Positions 28,270 through 37,285 of a stretch of 64,000 bases of DNA are shown one piece after another; positions within the stretch are counted from its first letter, which is position 1, and each line of letters begins with the position of its first letter. Location of the stretch: assembly GCA_025060475.1 (NCBI GenBank), contig JANXBZ010000001.1, forward strand, positions 124,001 through 188,000, read 5' to 3'. The notes beneath the pieces were generated by a model, which saw only the letters and a list, made by a program, of their open reading frames with translations, was not told the origin of the DNA and did not search any database. Both the position numbers and the translations under genes were made by a program. Source of the DNA: Dictyoglomus sp. (lineage in GTDB: Bacteria > Dictyoglomota > Dictyoglomia > Dictyoglomales > Dictyoglomaceae).

Positions 28270-28433
28270 AAATTAGCTTCTTTTTTAAAAATCTAAAAGT
28301 CTTTCTCTTTAAATACACTAATTAAATTTTCTAATATCCCATTCTAAAAAGAGACTTTCGTCCAAATTTAGTTAAATAAGTATCTCACTCCTTAGGACAA
28401 CAACTTTTACTCTTCTATATTAAAAAGTAAAAT

Positions 28434-29990
28434 TCATTTTTGATTTCCATAATATTTCTCTACAAAACTTGATAGTTTTCCAAAGTAATCCTTTATTAAG
28501 GGATATAAAGATCTGTATAATTCATACAATTCTCTATAAAGCTCCACATTTTCTTTTTTAGGTTCTTCTTTACTTACAACTTTTATTGCAGTTTCACATG
28601 CTAATTCTACGTTTTTATAGATTCCAACACCAACACCTGCTAGAAGCGCAGCACCGTATGCAGCTCCCTCAGTAACATTAATAGTTATTATAGGATTATT
28701 AAAAATATCTGCTAAAATCTGCCTCCAAAGAGGACTTCTTGCTCCTCCTCCAGAAACTCTAATTTCCTTAATTTCAATACCCAGATTTTTGATTAACTCT
28801 AAAGAATCCTTCAATCCAAAAGCAACTCCTTCAAGAACAGATCTTACAAAATAGGGTTTTTTATGTCTTAAAGATATTCCCATAAAAACCCCCTTTGCTC
28901 TTGGGTCAGGATAAGGAGTTCTTTCTCCTGTAAGATAGGGAAGGAATAATAATCCTTCTGCTCCAGAAGGTACCCTTTCTGCAGACATAGTTAAAAATTC
29001 ATAGGGATCCTTTCCTGTCCACTTTGAAAGTTCCATTTCAATTTCTCCAAAGGAATCTCTAAACCATCGGAAAGATCCCCCTGCTGATAGCATTACCCCC
29101 ATAGTATGCCATTTTCCTGGTACTGCATGACAAAAAGTATGAAGTCTTCCTTCCTTTTCTCCTTCAGGCTTATCTAAATGAGCAAAAACCACTCCTGATG
29201 TTCCCAGGGTTACCGATACTATACCACTTTTTACAATACCTGTTCCTACTGCTTGAGCTGCTTGATCTCCTCCTCCCCCAACTACGGGTATACCAGGCAC
29301 TAAACCTAATTCCTCCGCCACATCTGATAAGAGAGTTCCCGTAATTTCAGGAGACTCATAAACTTTTGGCATCCAATCTTCAGGAATATCAAGTAAGGAA
29401 AGCATTTCCTTAGACCATTTTCTATTTTTTACATCAAAAAGTAAAGTTCCTGAAGCATCGGAAACTTCCGAAGCATATTCTCCTGTTAAACGATAACGAA
29501 TATAGTCCTTTGGAAGAAGAACTTTTTTCACCTTTGAGTAAATCTCAGGTTCATTTTCTCGAAGCCATAATATCTTAGGAGCAGTAAAACCTGTAAGAGC
29601 AAGATTTAGAGTTAAATTAAGAAGATTTTTAACTCCTCCTACTCTTTCTATAATTTCCTCACATTGCTTTGCAGTCCTTTGATCGTTCCAAAGTATTGCC
29701 TTTCTTAAAACTTTTCCTTGAGAATCTAAAAAGACAGATCCATGCATCTGACCTGTCAGTCCAATAGCTTTAATATCCTTGGGAGATATAGCGGATAAAC
29801 TTAAAATTTTCTGAATAGATTTTTTAGTTGCTTGCCACCAATCTTCTGGATCTTGTTCAGACCAGCCTGGATAAGGAGTGTAGAGAGGATACTCTTCTGT
29901 CCATGATTGAATTACATTTCCCTCTTCATTAATAAGCAGAGCTTTCGAACCTGTAGTTCCCACATCAATTCCAATTAGCAAATTTACCAC
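28434..29990 (-). CDS. xylB: Xylulokinase (FGGY family)
   Basis: Phosphorylates D-xylulose to xylulose 5-phosphate. 518 aa. FGGY kinase features: IGIDVGTTGSKALLI, GLTGQMHGSVFLD (the MHG signature points to xylulokinase), WNDQRTAKQCEEI, GGGDQAAQAVGTG, and the C-terminal RVSGGGARSPLWRQILAD. The GTG at 29990 gives this start; a TTG three codons later (29981) is better spaced from AAGAGGTGG and is equally possible. It has its own TTGACA promoter. Downstream lies a decayed sugar ABC operon, so xylose or xylulose uptake probably depends on another transporter, perhaps the intact one at 21.9 kb (inference). Confidence 0.88.
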   Translation of the reverse strand: MVNLLIGIDVGTTGSKALLINEEGNVIQSWTEEYPLYTPYPGWSEQDPEDWWQATKKSIQKILSLSAISPKDIKAIGLTGQMHGSVFLDSQGKVLRKAILWNDQRTAKQCEEIIERVGGVKNLLNLTLNLALTGFTAPKILWLRENEPEIYSKVKKVLLPKDYIRYRLTGEYASEVSDASGTLLFDVKNRKWSKEMLSLLDIPEDWMPKVYESPEITGTLLSDVAEELGLVPGIPVVGGGGDQAAQAVGTGIVKSGIVSVTLGTSGVVFAHLDKPEGEKEGRLHTFCHAVPGKWHTMGVMLSAGGSFRWFRDSFGEIEMELSKWTGKDPYEFLTMSAERVPSGAEGLLFLPYLTGERTPYPDPRAKGVFMGISLRHKKPYFVRSVLEGVAFGLKDSLELIKNLGIEIKEIRVSGGGARSPLWRQILADIFNNPIITINVTEGAAYGAALLAGVGVGIYKNVELACETAIKVVSKEEPKKENVELYRELYELYRSLYPLIKDYFGKLSSFVEKYYGNQK

Positions 29991-30013
29991 CTCTTTCCCA
30001 TTTTTTTACTTAT

Positions 30014-30043
30014 ATTTTAGTAAATCGTTTTCTTTATTGTCAA
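30014..30043 (-). promoter_or_regulatory. Candidate promoter of xylB
   Basis: Minus strand TTGACA (30043-30038), 18-nt spacer, TAAAAT (30019-30014); the -10 box ends 23 bp before the xylB GTG. No operator recognised. Confidence 0.55.
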
Positions 30044-30077
30044 GAATAATCCTTTTGTTTAAAGTTCTCTTAATTAT

Positions 30078-31268
30078 TTAAATATACCTTTTTTCTTTTA
30101 AGGTAAAAATTGCTATAAATATACCCAGTAATCCTAAAAGAAGGAGTAGATAAAAAACATAGAAATAACTTCCCAAGATATCTCTTAATGCTCCAGAAAC
30201 TGATACTCCTATTAATGCTCCAACCCCATAAGCTGTAAAAACAATCCCGTAGTTTTTACTATAATGTCTTTGTCCGAAAAATATTATAGTAGCTGCTGGA
30301 GCAATAGCAAGCCATGCACCGAGAGTCAACCAAAAAAGACAAAAAGCTATTATATAAGTGTATAGACTATTAGGATAAATTAACATGATTACCGAAGCAA
30401 AAATTACTAATGTGTAAGATAAAACTGAGGATTTTAAAGGAGAAATTTTATCTGTTAACCAACCAAATAAAGGTCTCCCTAGAGCATTAAAAATTGCAAA
30501 TAAGGAAACTAACCCTGCAGTAAATTTGGGCTCCAATTTTATTAGTTCTTCTCCCACAGGACTTGTTATTCCAATAATCATTAAACCTATCAAAGTTCCT
30601 ATTACGTAGCATGACCATAATCCATAAAATTTTGGGCTTTTTAGCATAGCTTTGGTATCTAAATCTATAGCAGAAATATTTTTATCTTTTTTTCCTACAG
30701 AAAAATCTTTAGAAGGAAATTTAAAAAGAAGACCCAAGACTAATATGATTATTAAAAAACTAAGTCCGAAAATTCTAAAAGTATAAAAAGGACCATAAAT
30801 TTCTATTAGTTGGCGCGCTAAAGGAGCAGTAATAAGAGGAGATAAACCAAATCCTGAAATAGTAAGTCCCATAGCTAAACCTTTCTTATCAGGAAACCAT
30901 CGAGAAATTACTGCTATAGGAACACCATAAACTACTCCTACACCGCCTCCTCCTAAAACCCCATAGGTTATAGTTATAAAGTTAATATTTCGAATAAACC
31001 CAGAAAGAATCCATCCTATACCTACCAATATTCCTCCTATTGCAATTACAGTCTTAGGAGAATACTTATCTATAAACCTTCCAGAAATAGCCATTAACAA
31101 GGAAAACAAAGCTAAGAAAGTCATATAGGGCAGTCCACTTTGAACTGCGCCTATGTTTAAAATATTCTCAAGAGGTTTTCTAAATATACTCCATGAATAA
31201 ACTGTTCCTAAACATATATAAATTAAAATTCCTGCAGGAATAAGAATCCATCTTTTCTTATTTCCCAT
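30078..31268 (-). CDS. MFS transporter, oxalate/formate antiporter-like (OFA) family
   Basis: A 396-aa, 12-segment membrane protein. The start IPAGILIYICLGTVYSWSIF and VLGGGGVGVVYGVPIAVISRWFPDKKG match the OFA family, members of which exchange oxalate/formate or move lactate and pyruvate. Substrate unproven. It lies 6 bp downstream of the NuoF-like gene, with a GGAG ribosome site, and so is the last gene of the hydrogenase-related operon. A monocarboxylate such as formate, lactate or pyruvate would fit redox metabolism (inference). Confidence 0.82.
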   Translation of the reverse strand: MGNKKRWILIPAGILIYICLGTVYSWSIFRKPLENILNIGAVQSGLPYMTFLALFSLLMAISGRFIDKYSPKTVIAIGGILVGIGWILSGFIRNINFITITYGVLGGGGVGVVYGVPIAVISRWFPDKKGLAMGLTISGFGLSPLITAPLARQLIEIYGPFYTFRIFGLSFLIIILVLGLLFKFPSKDFSVGKKDKNISAIDLDTKAMLKSPKFYGLWSCYVIGTLIGLMIIGITSPVGEELIKLEPKFTAGLVSLFAIFNALGRPLFGWLTDKISPLKSSVLSYTLVIFASVIMLIYPNSLYTYIIAFCLFWLTLGAWLAIAPAATIIFFGQRHYSKNYGIVFTAYGVGALIGVSVSGALRDILGSYFYVFYLLLLLGLLGIFIAIFTLKEKRYI

Positions 31269-31274
31269 AGTCTC

Positions 31275-33065
31275 TTACTCCTTTTTAATTACTTTAAAAG
31301 GACATATTTGGAAACATATTCCACACTTAGTACACTTTTCTTGGTTAATTACATAAGTTCCATCATAATCTTTAAATATAGCTCCTACGGGACAATTTTT
31401 AAAGCATATAGAGCATTTTCTACACTTTTCTCTTATTACTTCATAATGTATTAATGCAATACATGATTTAGCTGGACATTTTTTGTCTTTTATATGAGCA
31501 ATATATTCATCTCTAAAATATTTTAAGGTAGTTAAAACAGGATTTGGAGCTCCTTTTCCAAGACCACAAAGAGAGGTATTTTTAATTACATTTGCAAGAT
31601 CCTCAAGTTCTTCTAAATCTCTTATTTCCCCATCTCCTTTAGTTATCTTATCTAAAATTTCCAGCATTCTTTTCGTTCCAACCCTACATGGTACACACTT
31701 TCCACATGATTCATCTTGAGTAAAGGATAGAAAGAATTTAGCCACATCTACCATGCAGTTATCTTCATCCATTACAATTAAACCTCCAGACCCCATAATT
31801 GCACCAAGAGATGTGATAGATTCATAATCTACTGGTGTATCTAAATACTCCGCCGGTATGCATCCACCAGCAGGTCCTCCTATTTGAACAGCCTTGAATT
31901 TCCTTCCCTCAGGAATTCCTCCACCTATATCATAAACTATCTCTCTTAGAGTAATTCCCATGGGAACTTCAATTAGCCCTGTCATATTAATCTTCCCAGC
32001 TAAAGCAAAAACTTTTGTCCCTTTACTTTTTTCTGTTCCAAGGGAAGAAAACCAATCTGCTCCTTTTAAGATAATTTCAGGAATATTTGCCCAAGTCTCT
32101 ACATTGTTAATTACAGTAGGTTTATTCCATAGTCCAGAATTTACAGGAAAAGGAGGTCTTGGCCTTGGCATTCCTCTCTTTCCCTCTACTGACGCAATAA
32201 GAGCTGTTTCTTCACCACAAACGAAAGCTCCAGCACCAATTCTAATTTCAATATCAAAAGAAAAATTCGTTCCTAAAATATTTTCTCCTAAAAGGCCATA
32301 GCTTTTTGCCTGTTCTAAAGCATAAGTTAGTCTTTTAATAGCAAGGGGATATTCAGCTCTTATGTACACAAAACCCTTTTTTGCTCCTATAGCGTAGGCT
32401 CCAATAAGCATTCCCTCTATAACTGAATGAGGATCACCTTCTAAAATACTTCTGTCCATAAAAGCTCCAGGATCTCCTTCATCTGCATTACAGATAATAT
32501 ATTTTTCATCTCCTTTTGCTTTTCTACCTAGCTCCCACTTGATACCTGTAGGAAAACCAGCTCCTCCTCTGCCTCGAAGTCCTGATTTTTTAACCTCTTC
32601 AATCACTTCTTCAGGGGTCATCTCTGTAAGTACCTTTCCCAACGCAGAATATCCTTCTCTTGCTATGTATTCTTCAATATTAAGAGGATCTATAAAACCT
32701 ACATTTCTTAAAGCAATTCTAACTTGATTTTTAAAGAAGGGAAGTTCATTAATAGTAGGAAGAAATATCTTTAACTCTGGTTCCCTTACTAAAAGCCTCT
32801 CCACAACTCTTCCTTTTAGTAAATGTTCGTTTACAATATCTCTTGCATCCTGAGGTTTTAAGCGAATATAGAATATACCTTCAGGATATATGACCATAAC
32901 AGGTCCTAAATCACAAGTTCCAAAGCATCCTGTTTCAATTATTTTAACTTCTTCGTAAATCTTAGCTTCTTTAAGTTCTTTTTCTAAAGCAGATTTAAAA
33001 CTTTCTTCTCCTGCAGATATACATGCTGCTCCTGCACATATCAATATGTGTGCTCTTTCTGGCAT
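31275..33065 (-). CDS. NuoF/HydB/HndC-type NADH-binding diaphorase subunit
   Basis: A 596-aa flavin and iron-sulfur subunit as in electron-bifurcating FeFe-hydrogenases and NADP-reducing hydrogenase. Order: N-terminal thioredoxin-like [2Fe-2S] domain (Cys10, Cys15, Cys47, Cys51), FMN/NADH region with GRGGAGFPTGIKWE and CNADEGDPGAFMDRSI, the [4Fe-4S] motif SCGKCVPCR plus SLCGLG, and a C-terminal two-cluster ferredoxin domain (CRKCSICFKNCP, CTKCGICFQICP). Length equals the HydB/HndC class. It follows the HndB-like gene by 32 bp. A catalytic HydA subunit is not present in the window. Confidence 0.93.
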   Translation of the reverse strand: MPERAHILICAGAACISAGEESFKSALEKELKEAKIYEEVKIIETGCFGTCDLGPVMVIYPEGIFYIRLKPQDARDIVNEHLLKGRVVERLLVREPELKIFLPTINELPFFKNQVRIALRNVGFIDPLNIEEYIAREGYSALGKVLTEMTPEEVIEEVKKSGLRGRGGAGFPTGIKWELGRKAKGDEKYIICNADEGDPGAFMDRSILEGDPHSVIEGMLIGAYAIGAKKGFVYIRAEYPLAIKRLTYALEQAKSYGLLGENILGTNFSFDIEIRIGAGAFVCGEETALIASVEGKRGMPRPRPPFPVNSGLWNKPTVINNVETWANIPEIILKGADWFSSLGTEKSKGTKVFALAGKINMTGLIEVPMGITLREIVYDIGGGIPEGRKFKAVQIGGPAGGCIPAEYLDTPVDYESITSLGAIMGSGGLIVMDEDNCMVDVAKFFLSFTQDESCGKCVPCRVGTKRMLEILDKITKGDGEIRDLEELEDLANVIKNTSLCGLGKGAPNPVLTTLKYFRDEYIAHIKDKKCPAKSCIALIHYEVIREKCRKCSICFKNCPVGAIFKDYDGTYVINQEKCTKCGICFQICPFKVIKKE

Positions 33066-33097
33066 TTTAGTTCATATCCCTCCTTGTGTGTTATAAA

Positions 33098-33466
33098 TTA
33101 CTCAGTAGATAAAACATCCTCTGTAACTATTTGCCCATTAATAACATGTTGTGCAATAATTCTTCTTGCCTTCTCAGGAGTAACATATTTATAAAGAACT
33201 TTGGGAGTACCTACCTTTTGCACTGAGATTATAGGTTCATATTCACATAGACCTATACATCCTGCTTGAGTTACTATCACATTTTGAAGATTCCTCTTTT
33301 CAATTTCATCAAGAATAGCAAGAAGAGTCTCCCTTGCTCCTGCTGCAATTCCACATGTTCCCATATGAACTACAATTCTATCTTTACCTTCTGGAGATCG
33401 AGCCTGAATTTCAGTCTGAGCTTTTTCTCTAATTTTTTTTAATTCCTCTATGGTTAATTTTTTCAT
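33098..33466 (-). CDS. HndB-like (2Fe-2S) ferredoxin subunit
   Basis: A 122-aa thioredoxin-like ferredoxin with VHMGTCGIAAGARE in the first part and TQAGCIGLCEYEPII in the second, the pattern of the HndB subunit of NADP-reducing hydrogenases. It probably relays electrons between the NuoE-like and NuoF-like subunits encoded on either side. The ATG overlaps the stop of the preceding GHKL ATPase gene by 4 bp (ATGA), implying tight co-translation. Confidence 0.9.
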   Translation of the reverse strand: MKKLTIEELKKIREKAQTEIQARSPEGKDRIVVHMGTCGIAAGARETLLAILDEIEKRNLQNVIVTQAGCIGLCEYEPIISVQKVGTPKVLYKYVTPEKARRIIAQHVINGQIVTEDVLSTE

Positions 33467-33999
33467 ATTCCTATACCTCCTAAGTTTTTCTCAAGATATA
33501 GACGTAAAAAAGAAAGAGCTTGAGGATGATTTATTGGAATCTCACCAAGCTCAGCTTTTAAATCTTTCGTTGAAAACTCAAAATTTTTATCATCAAAAGA
33601 AATTTTAAAGAAAAAGTCAATATCAGGACAAGTAGCTACAAGAGCATATATTGTACCAGAAATATTTCCCATTGGTGGAAGATCCAAATGAGAAGCAGGC
33701 AATATTGCAACTAGTTCTGTTCCTTCTCCTAATTTTGACTTAATTTCTAGATTTCCTCCACAACTACCAACTATCTCATTAAAAAGAGAAATTCCTAGAC
33801 CCACTCTCCGCGTTTTTCTTGTAGTTGTAAAGGGATTTTTTATCTCTTTCAGTATTTCTTCAGGAATACCTTTTCCATCATCTTTTATTCTTATTCTCAA
33901 AAATTTACTATCTTTCATTATTTCCACTAATATATTTTTTGCTCCTGCAGAAATAGAATTTTCTACTAGATCTAGAATATGAAGAGAGATTTCCTTCAT
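33463..33999 (-). CDS. Small GHKL (histidine-kinase-type) ATPase domain protein
   Basis: 178 aa. Only the ATP-binding module is present: N box LVENSISAGAKNI, G1 box IKDDGKGIPEEIL, FTTTRKTRRVGLGISLF, and G2 GEGTELVAILP. No dimerisation His domain or sensor domain precedes it, and about 65 C-terminal residues of unknown fold follow. Such stand-alone modules occur with hydrogenase clusters of clostridia and Thermotogae, where they are presumed regulatory. It overlaps both neighbours (NuoE-like and HndB-like genes) by 4 bp. Target and reaction are unknown. Confidence 0.82.
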   Translation of the reverse strand: MKEISLHILDLVENSISAGAKNILVEIMKDSKFLRIRIKDDGKGIPEEILKEIKNPFTTTRKTRRVGLGISLFNEIVGSCGGNLEIKSKLGEGTELVAILPASHLDLPPMGNISGTIYALVATCPDIDFFFKISFDDKNFEFSTKDLKAELGEIPINHPQALSFLRLYLEKNLGGIGI

Positions 34000-34484
34000 G
34001 GATTTTCCTTTTTAAAATCCTCCAAAAGCTTCTTAACTTTATTAGGAGTTAACTTTCCATAAACCTCTTCATCTATCATCAGTGCAGGTGCCATACTACA
34101 AGCCCCAATACATCTTACCAAGTCTAAAGAATAATATCCATCCTCGGAAACCTTTCCCTCCTTTAATCCCATCTGTTCTAAGGCAGTAAGAAGATCTGCT
34201 GCTCCCTTAACATAACATGCAGTTCCCATACAAAGTCTTACTACATGCTTTCCTTGAGGTTCTAATCTGAAATAAGAATAAAAGGTTGCAATTCCATATA
34301 TTTCGCTTAAAGGTATTTTTAACTTCTCAGAAAGTATTTCTAGAACTTCCTTTGGGAGAAAACCAAATTTTTCTTGAATTGCATGAAGGATCATAATTAG
34401 AGAACCCGGAACTCCCGAAAATTTCTCTAATATCTTATCTATCTCAGTCTTCGCATATTCTGATACTTTTAGCTTCACTGCCAT
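33996..34484 (-). CDS. NuoE/HydC/HndA-type [2Fe-2S] subunit
   Basis: A 162-aa subunit: an N-terminal helical part (LIMILHAIQEKFGFLPKEVL, typical of NuoE) and a thioredoxin-like [2Fe-2S] domain with CMGTACYVKG and RCIGACSMAP, giving the C-x4-C and C-x3-C ligand pairs. It is the partner of the NuoF-like subunit in NADH-dependent hydrogenases and formate dehydrogenases. It follows the PHP gene by 3 bp and overlaps the GHKL gene by 4 bp. Confidence 0.92.
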   Translation of the reverse strand: MAVKLKVSEYAKTEIDKILEKFSGVPGSLIMILHAIQEKFGFLPKEVLEILSEKLKIPLSEIYGIATFYSYFRLEPQGKHVVRLCMGTACYVKGAADLLTALEQMGLKEGKVSEDGYYSLDLVRCIGACSMAPALMIDEEVYGKLTPNKVKKLLEDFKKENP

Positions 34485-34487
34485 TTT

Positions 34488-35231
34488 TTATACCTCCACT
34501 TTGTTCTTTATATTTTTTTCTTTAAAAGCCCTTAAAAAATTATCCCATGTAAAATCGTCCAAAATTAAATAACTTTTAGGTTCCATTATATCATCAATAT
34601 AATGGGCATCAGAAGATATTATATATGGTTTTTTTTCTAAATGAGGATATTTTTCAAAAAATTTTGTTGGATTTACCTTTTTTGAAAACTCTATTATATC
34701 ATATCTCAAAGATTCGGGAATAAAACCTAAAGTTGAAACCACACTATATATAGGTTTATCAATATGAGCAAGAATGCTTATTCCCTCCATTTTTTCTATC
34801 ATTTTAAGAATCTCTTCTATAGATAAGGCCACAGAAATTGATAATAGCCTTTCTTCTATTCTTTCTACTTCATCTTTTTCATTCACTACCACCTGAACCC
34901 CGAATAAATTCTCGTTATTCTTTAAATTAGGAAGATAATTCCATAACTCTCTTTGAAATTCTAAGGCATACAAATAATCTTTAAAAATTCCAACAATATG
35001 CGCTTCCTCTCTCGATTGAATTTCAATTCCAGGTAAAGTGAAAACTCCCATTTTATCTCCCCAATATTTAACAGCAGGATAGTTTTCTACGATATGATGA
35101 TCAGTAATAGCTATAATATTAATTTTTCTCATTTTTGCCCTTTCTATTATTGCTCTTGGAGTCATACTCCAATCTCCACAGGGGGACAAAACAGTATGAA
35201 TATGTAAATCTATTCCATAGCATTTTAACAA
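34488..35231 (-). CDS. PHP domain metal-dependent phosphoesterase
   Basis: 247 aa. PHP-domain metal ligands are visible: DLHIHTVLSPCGDWSM near the start, ITDHHIVENY, GIEIQSREEAHIVG, SILAHIDKPIY, and SSDAHYIDDI. Members hydrolyse nucleotides or phosphate esters (TrpH/YciV-like), but the substrate is unknown. The gene is embedded in the hydrogenase-linked cluster and overlaps the DRTGG gene upstream by 7 bp. The same gene pairing occurs near FeFe-hydrogenase sensor genes in other anaerobes (from memory, not checked). Confidence 0.85.
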   Translation of the reverse strand: MLKCYGIDLHIHTVLSPCGDWSMTPRAIIERAKMRKINIIAITDHHIVENYPAVKYWGDKMGVFTLPGIEIQSREEAHIVGIFKDYLYALEFQRELWNYLPNLKNNENLFGVQVVVNEKDEVERIEERLLSISVALSIEEILKMIEKMEGISILAHIDKPIYSVVSTLGFIPESLRYDIIEFSKKVNPTKFFEKYPHLEKKPYIISSDAHYIDDIMEPKSYLILDDFTWDNFLRAFKEKNIKNKVEV

Positions 35232-35614
35232 TTTTTTCCTTCCTCTCTGCTTCCCTTAACTAAAGCACCTTTTATTCCATGTTGGAACAAAATTCCACTT
35301 GTTACAAAAACTATATTCTTTGTCCTAACTAAGATAATATTTTTTTCTCGTGCAAGATTTATAGTCTCATCAGGAACCAATTTTCCTCGTGCTACAATAA
35401 TCATAGGTATATCTAACATTTCTGCAGTTCTTATAATTTGAGGATTAGTAACTCCTGTAATTAAAACTACATCTTTGCTTTCACATTCCACTAAAGAAAG
35501 GACATCACTCATTAAATCTGCAGCAAATCCTCTTGTAATTTCTATTTCATCTATAAACTCTTCTCCTGATAAAATTTCTCCATTTATAAGCCTTACAATT
35601 TCTCTTGCCTTCAT
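35225..35614 (-). CDS. DRTGG domain protein
   Basis: 129 aa. Matches the DRTGG fold of small proteins: MKAREIVRLINGEILSG at the start, GFAADLMSDVLSLVE, VVLITGVTNPQIIRTAEML, and IILVRTKNIVFVTSGIL. Closely similar in layout to the 120-aa protein at 38145. Such domains bind or sense small ligands in phosphotransacetylase and CBS-DRTGG proteins, but the ligand here is unknown. Second of three tandem or near-tandem DRTGG genes in the cluster. Confidence 0.82.
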   Translation of the reverse strand: MKAREIVRLINGEILSGEEFIDEIEITRGFAADLMSDVLSLVECESKDVVLITGVTNPQIIRTAEMLDIPMIIVARGKLVPDETINLAREKNIILVRTKNIVFVTSGILFQHGIKGALVKGSREEGKNC

Positions 35615-35616
35615 AT

Positions 35617-35967
35617 TCAGATCTTTTTCTCTTCTCCCTTTATTCCCAATTTATATAGTTCTCCAGCAACATCAAAAGCAGATTTTTCTGTAGAATATAA
35701 ATTAATTTTTTCTTCTATTGCTTTTTTTATAGTTTCTTCACTAGGTTTTTGACCTGAAACGAAAACTATACTTCTTATACCAGTAAGAACTGCAACAGCA
35801 ATTGTGTTTAAATGAGTTTGAATAGTTAGCCATATAGAATCTTCAAGGGCATGAGCCATAACAAATGATAGAAGATCGCAAGAAATTCCATATTTTATCT
35901 CCGCATCTTCATTAGGAGAAGAAATTACTTGAAAATTTAAAATTTCAGCTATCTCTCTACTCTTCAT
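35617..35967 (-). CDS. DRTGG-like small protein
   Basis: 116 aa. Shares the outline of the adjacent DRTGG proteins (MKSREIAEILNFQVIS at the start, AVLTGIRSIVFVSGQKPSEE in the middle) but carries SCDLLSFVMAHALEDSIWLT instead of the ADLMSDVL motif, so it is a diverged paralogue. It overlaps the sensory-hydrogenase gene by 11 bp and is 2 bp from the next DRTGG gene. HPr-kinase-like N-terminal (anti-sigma-like) annotations exist for such proteins; function unknown. Confidence 0.75.
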   Translation of the reverse strand: MKSREIAEILNFQVISSPNEDAEIKYGISCDLLSFVMAHALEDSIWLTIQTHLNTIAVAVLTGIRSIVFVSGQKPSEETIKKAIEEKINLYSTEKSAFDVAGELYKLGIKGEEKKI

Positions 35968-37285
35968 TATCTTCTTCCTTTCTCTTTGGAGTAATTGAAA
36001 TTGATCTCCTTGAAATTTCCTCCATTTCTCGTGCCATTGTTCTTAACTTTTCTTTCAAGATAAATATACAATCATAAATTTCTGCATTTTCTCTTACTAT
36101 ATCCTCTGCCAAAGATGCACAGGTAGGAGAACCGCAAGACCCACAATCCAATCCTGGAAGTAATTTAACAATTTTTCTCATTTCTTCCATCTTCTTTAAG
36201 GCTTTACTCATATCCTCATCTAATTTCCATATAGGTCTTGGAAGAATGGCATGATTTAAAAGAATATCAGAAATATTTATTAAATTATTAATTTCTTTAA
36301 CAAAATCTTTATCTTCTTTAAGTTTTTTATTCCAATAAAAAATTCTCTTTTCTGCTAAGTACTTATTCTCAGGATTTAATACACCCCCTACACATCCCTC
36401 TTTACAAGCTCTTAATTCAAGAAACTTAATATCTCGAAATCTATTTCTCTCTAAATCTTCCAATACTCTTACTACTTCATCTATTCCTCCTACTGAAATT
36501 GCTTCTTCCTCAGAAAGGAAAGAGCTCTCTCCACCTAGTATCGCCCAAAGTATTCCTGGAGAATAAATAGGAGAGATCAAAGGACCTTCTTCTCCAAGAT
36601 TCCTTTTCACTGAAAGAAATACATTGTCTATACCTAGAACATGATTGAAATTGGATGGTCTTGAATCAATAGGATCTTTAATAGCAGAAACCTCTGCAGC
36701 ACAAGGAGCTATATATACAAGATTTGGTTCTTTATTTTGATATTTTTTCTTCCAAATTTTTTTAATAATGTCTCCCATAATTTCATAAGAGAATCTAAAA
36801 GGAGAAAGATGAGGAATCAAGGTAGGAAATCGCACTTGGACTAATTCTACTATAGCAGGACAATAAGTAGATATTAAAGGAAGATTTTCTGTGGAAAAAA
36901 TATATTGTTTTAAGGCTTGATGTAGAAAATATATTGCAAAGGTAGTATCCCATACTTCCTCTGCTAAGAAAGTTTTCTGTAAAGCTCTTTGAATCTGCTC
37001 TAAAGAGTACTTTGAAGAAAATTGAGCATAAAATTCAGGTGGAATTATAACCACCAAATTTTCTATAGAAGTGATACTTTCCAAGGTTTGAGTAAAAGTA
37101 AAGGGAGCATGATGAGGACAAACTCTAATACACTCACCACAATCAATACAGCGATAAGGAAGAATTAATGCCTTTCCATCTCTTACCCTCATAGCTTCAG
37201 TAGGACAATAACGGATACAATGTATACATCCTTTGCATTTCTGAAGATTTATTACTACAGAATGAATAAATTTATTATTATTCAT
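35957..37285 (-). CDS. Sensory FeFe-hydrogenase-like iron-sulfur protein
   Basis: 442 aa. Residues 15-60 are a two-[4Fe-4S] ferredoxin (CKGCIHCIRYCP, CIDCGECIRVCP). Residues 75-340 resemble the FeFe-hydrogenase H-domain: Cys142 (L1), Cys195 (L2), Cys294 and Cys298 (L3) can supply the four H-cluster ligands, but the proton-transfer Cys that normally precedes Cys142 is Tyr141. A C-terminal four-Cys motif (381, 384, 389, 406) adds another cluster. This layout fits the putative sensory hydrogenases (HydS/group C-D) rather than a catalytic HydA. It overlaps the CBS-ATPase gene by 4 bp, suggesting that redox or H2 state is passed to that ATPase (inference). Confidence 0.85.
   Translation of the reverse strand: MNNNKFIHSVVINLQKCKGCIHCIRYCPTEAMRVRDGKALILPYRCIDCGECIRVCPHHAPFTFTQTLESITSIENLVVIIPPEFYAQFSSKYSLEQIQRALQKTFLAEEVWDTTFAIYFLHQALKQYIFSTENLPLISTYCPAIVELVQVRFPTLIPHLSPFRFSYEIMGDIIKKIWKKKYQNKEPNLVYIAPCAAEVSAIKDPIDSRPSNFNHVLGIDNVFLSVKRNLGEEGPLISPIYSPGILWAILGGESSFLSEEEAISVGGIDEVVRVLEDLERNRFRDIKFLELRACKEGCVGGVLNPENKYLAEKRIFYWNKKLKEDKDFVKEINNLINISDILLNHAILPRPIWKLDEDMSKALKKMEEMRKIVKLLPGLDCGSCGSPTCASLAEDIVRENAEIYDCIFILKEKLRTMAREMEEISRRSISITPKRKEEDNEE

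Noticed and set aside
31960-32301. A 113-codon plus-strand ORF opposite the NuoF-like gene.
   Set aside because: Antisense shadow of a strongly conserved gene.
35957-37285. Calling this gene the catalytic hydrogenase HydA.
   Set aside because: The residue before the first ligand Cys is Tyr instead of Cys and the domain order differs from HydA, so a sensory role is more likely.
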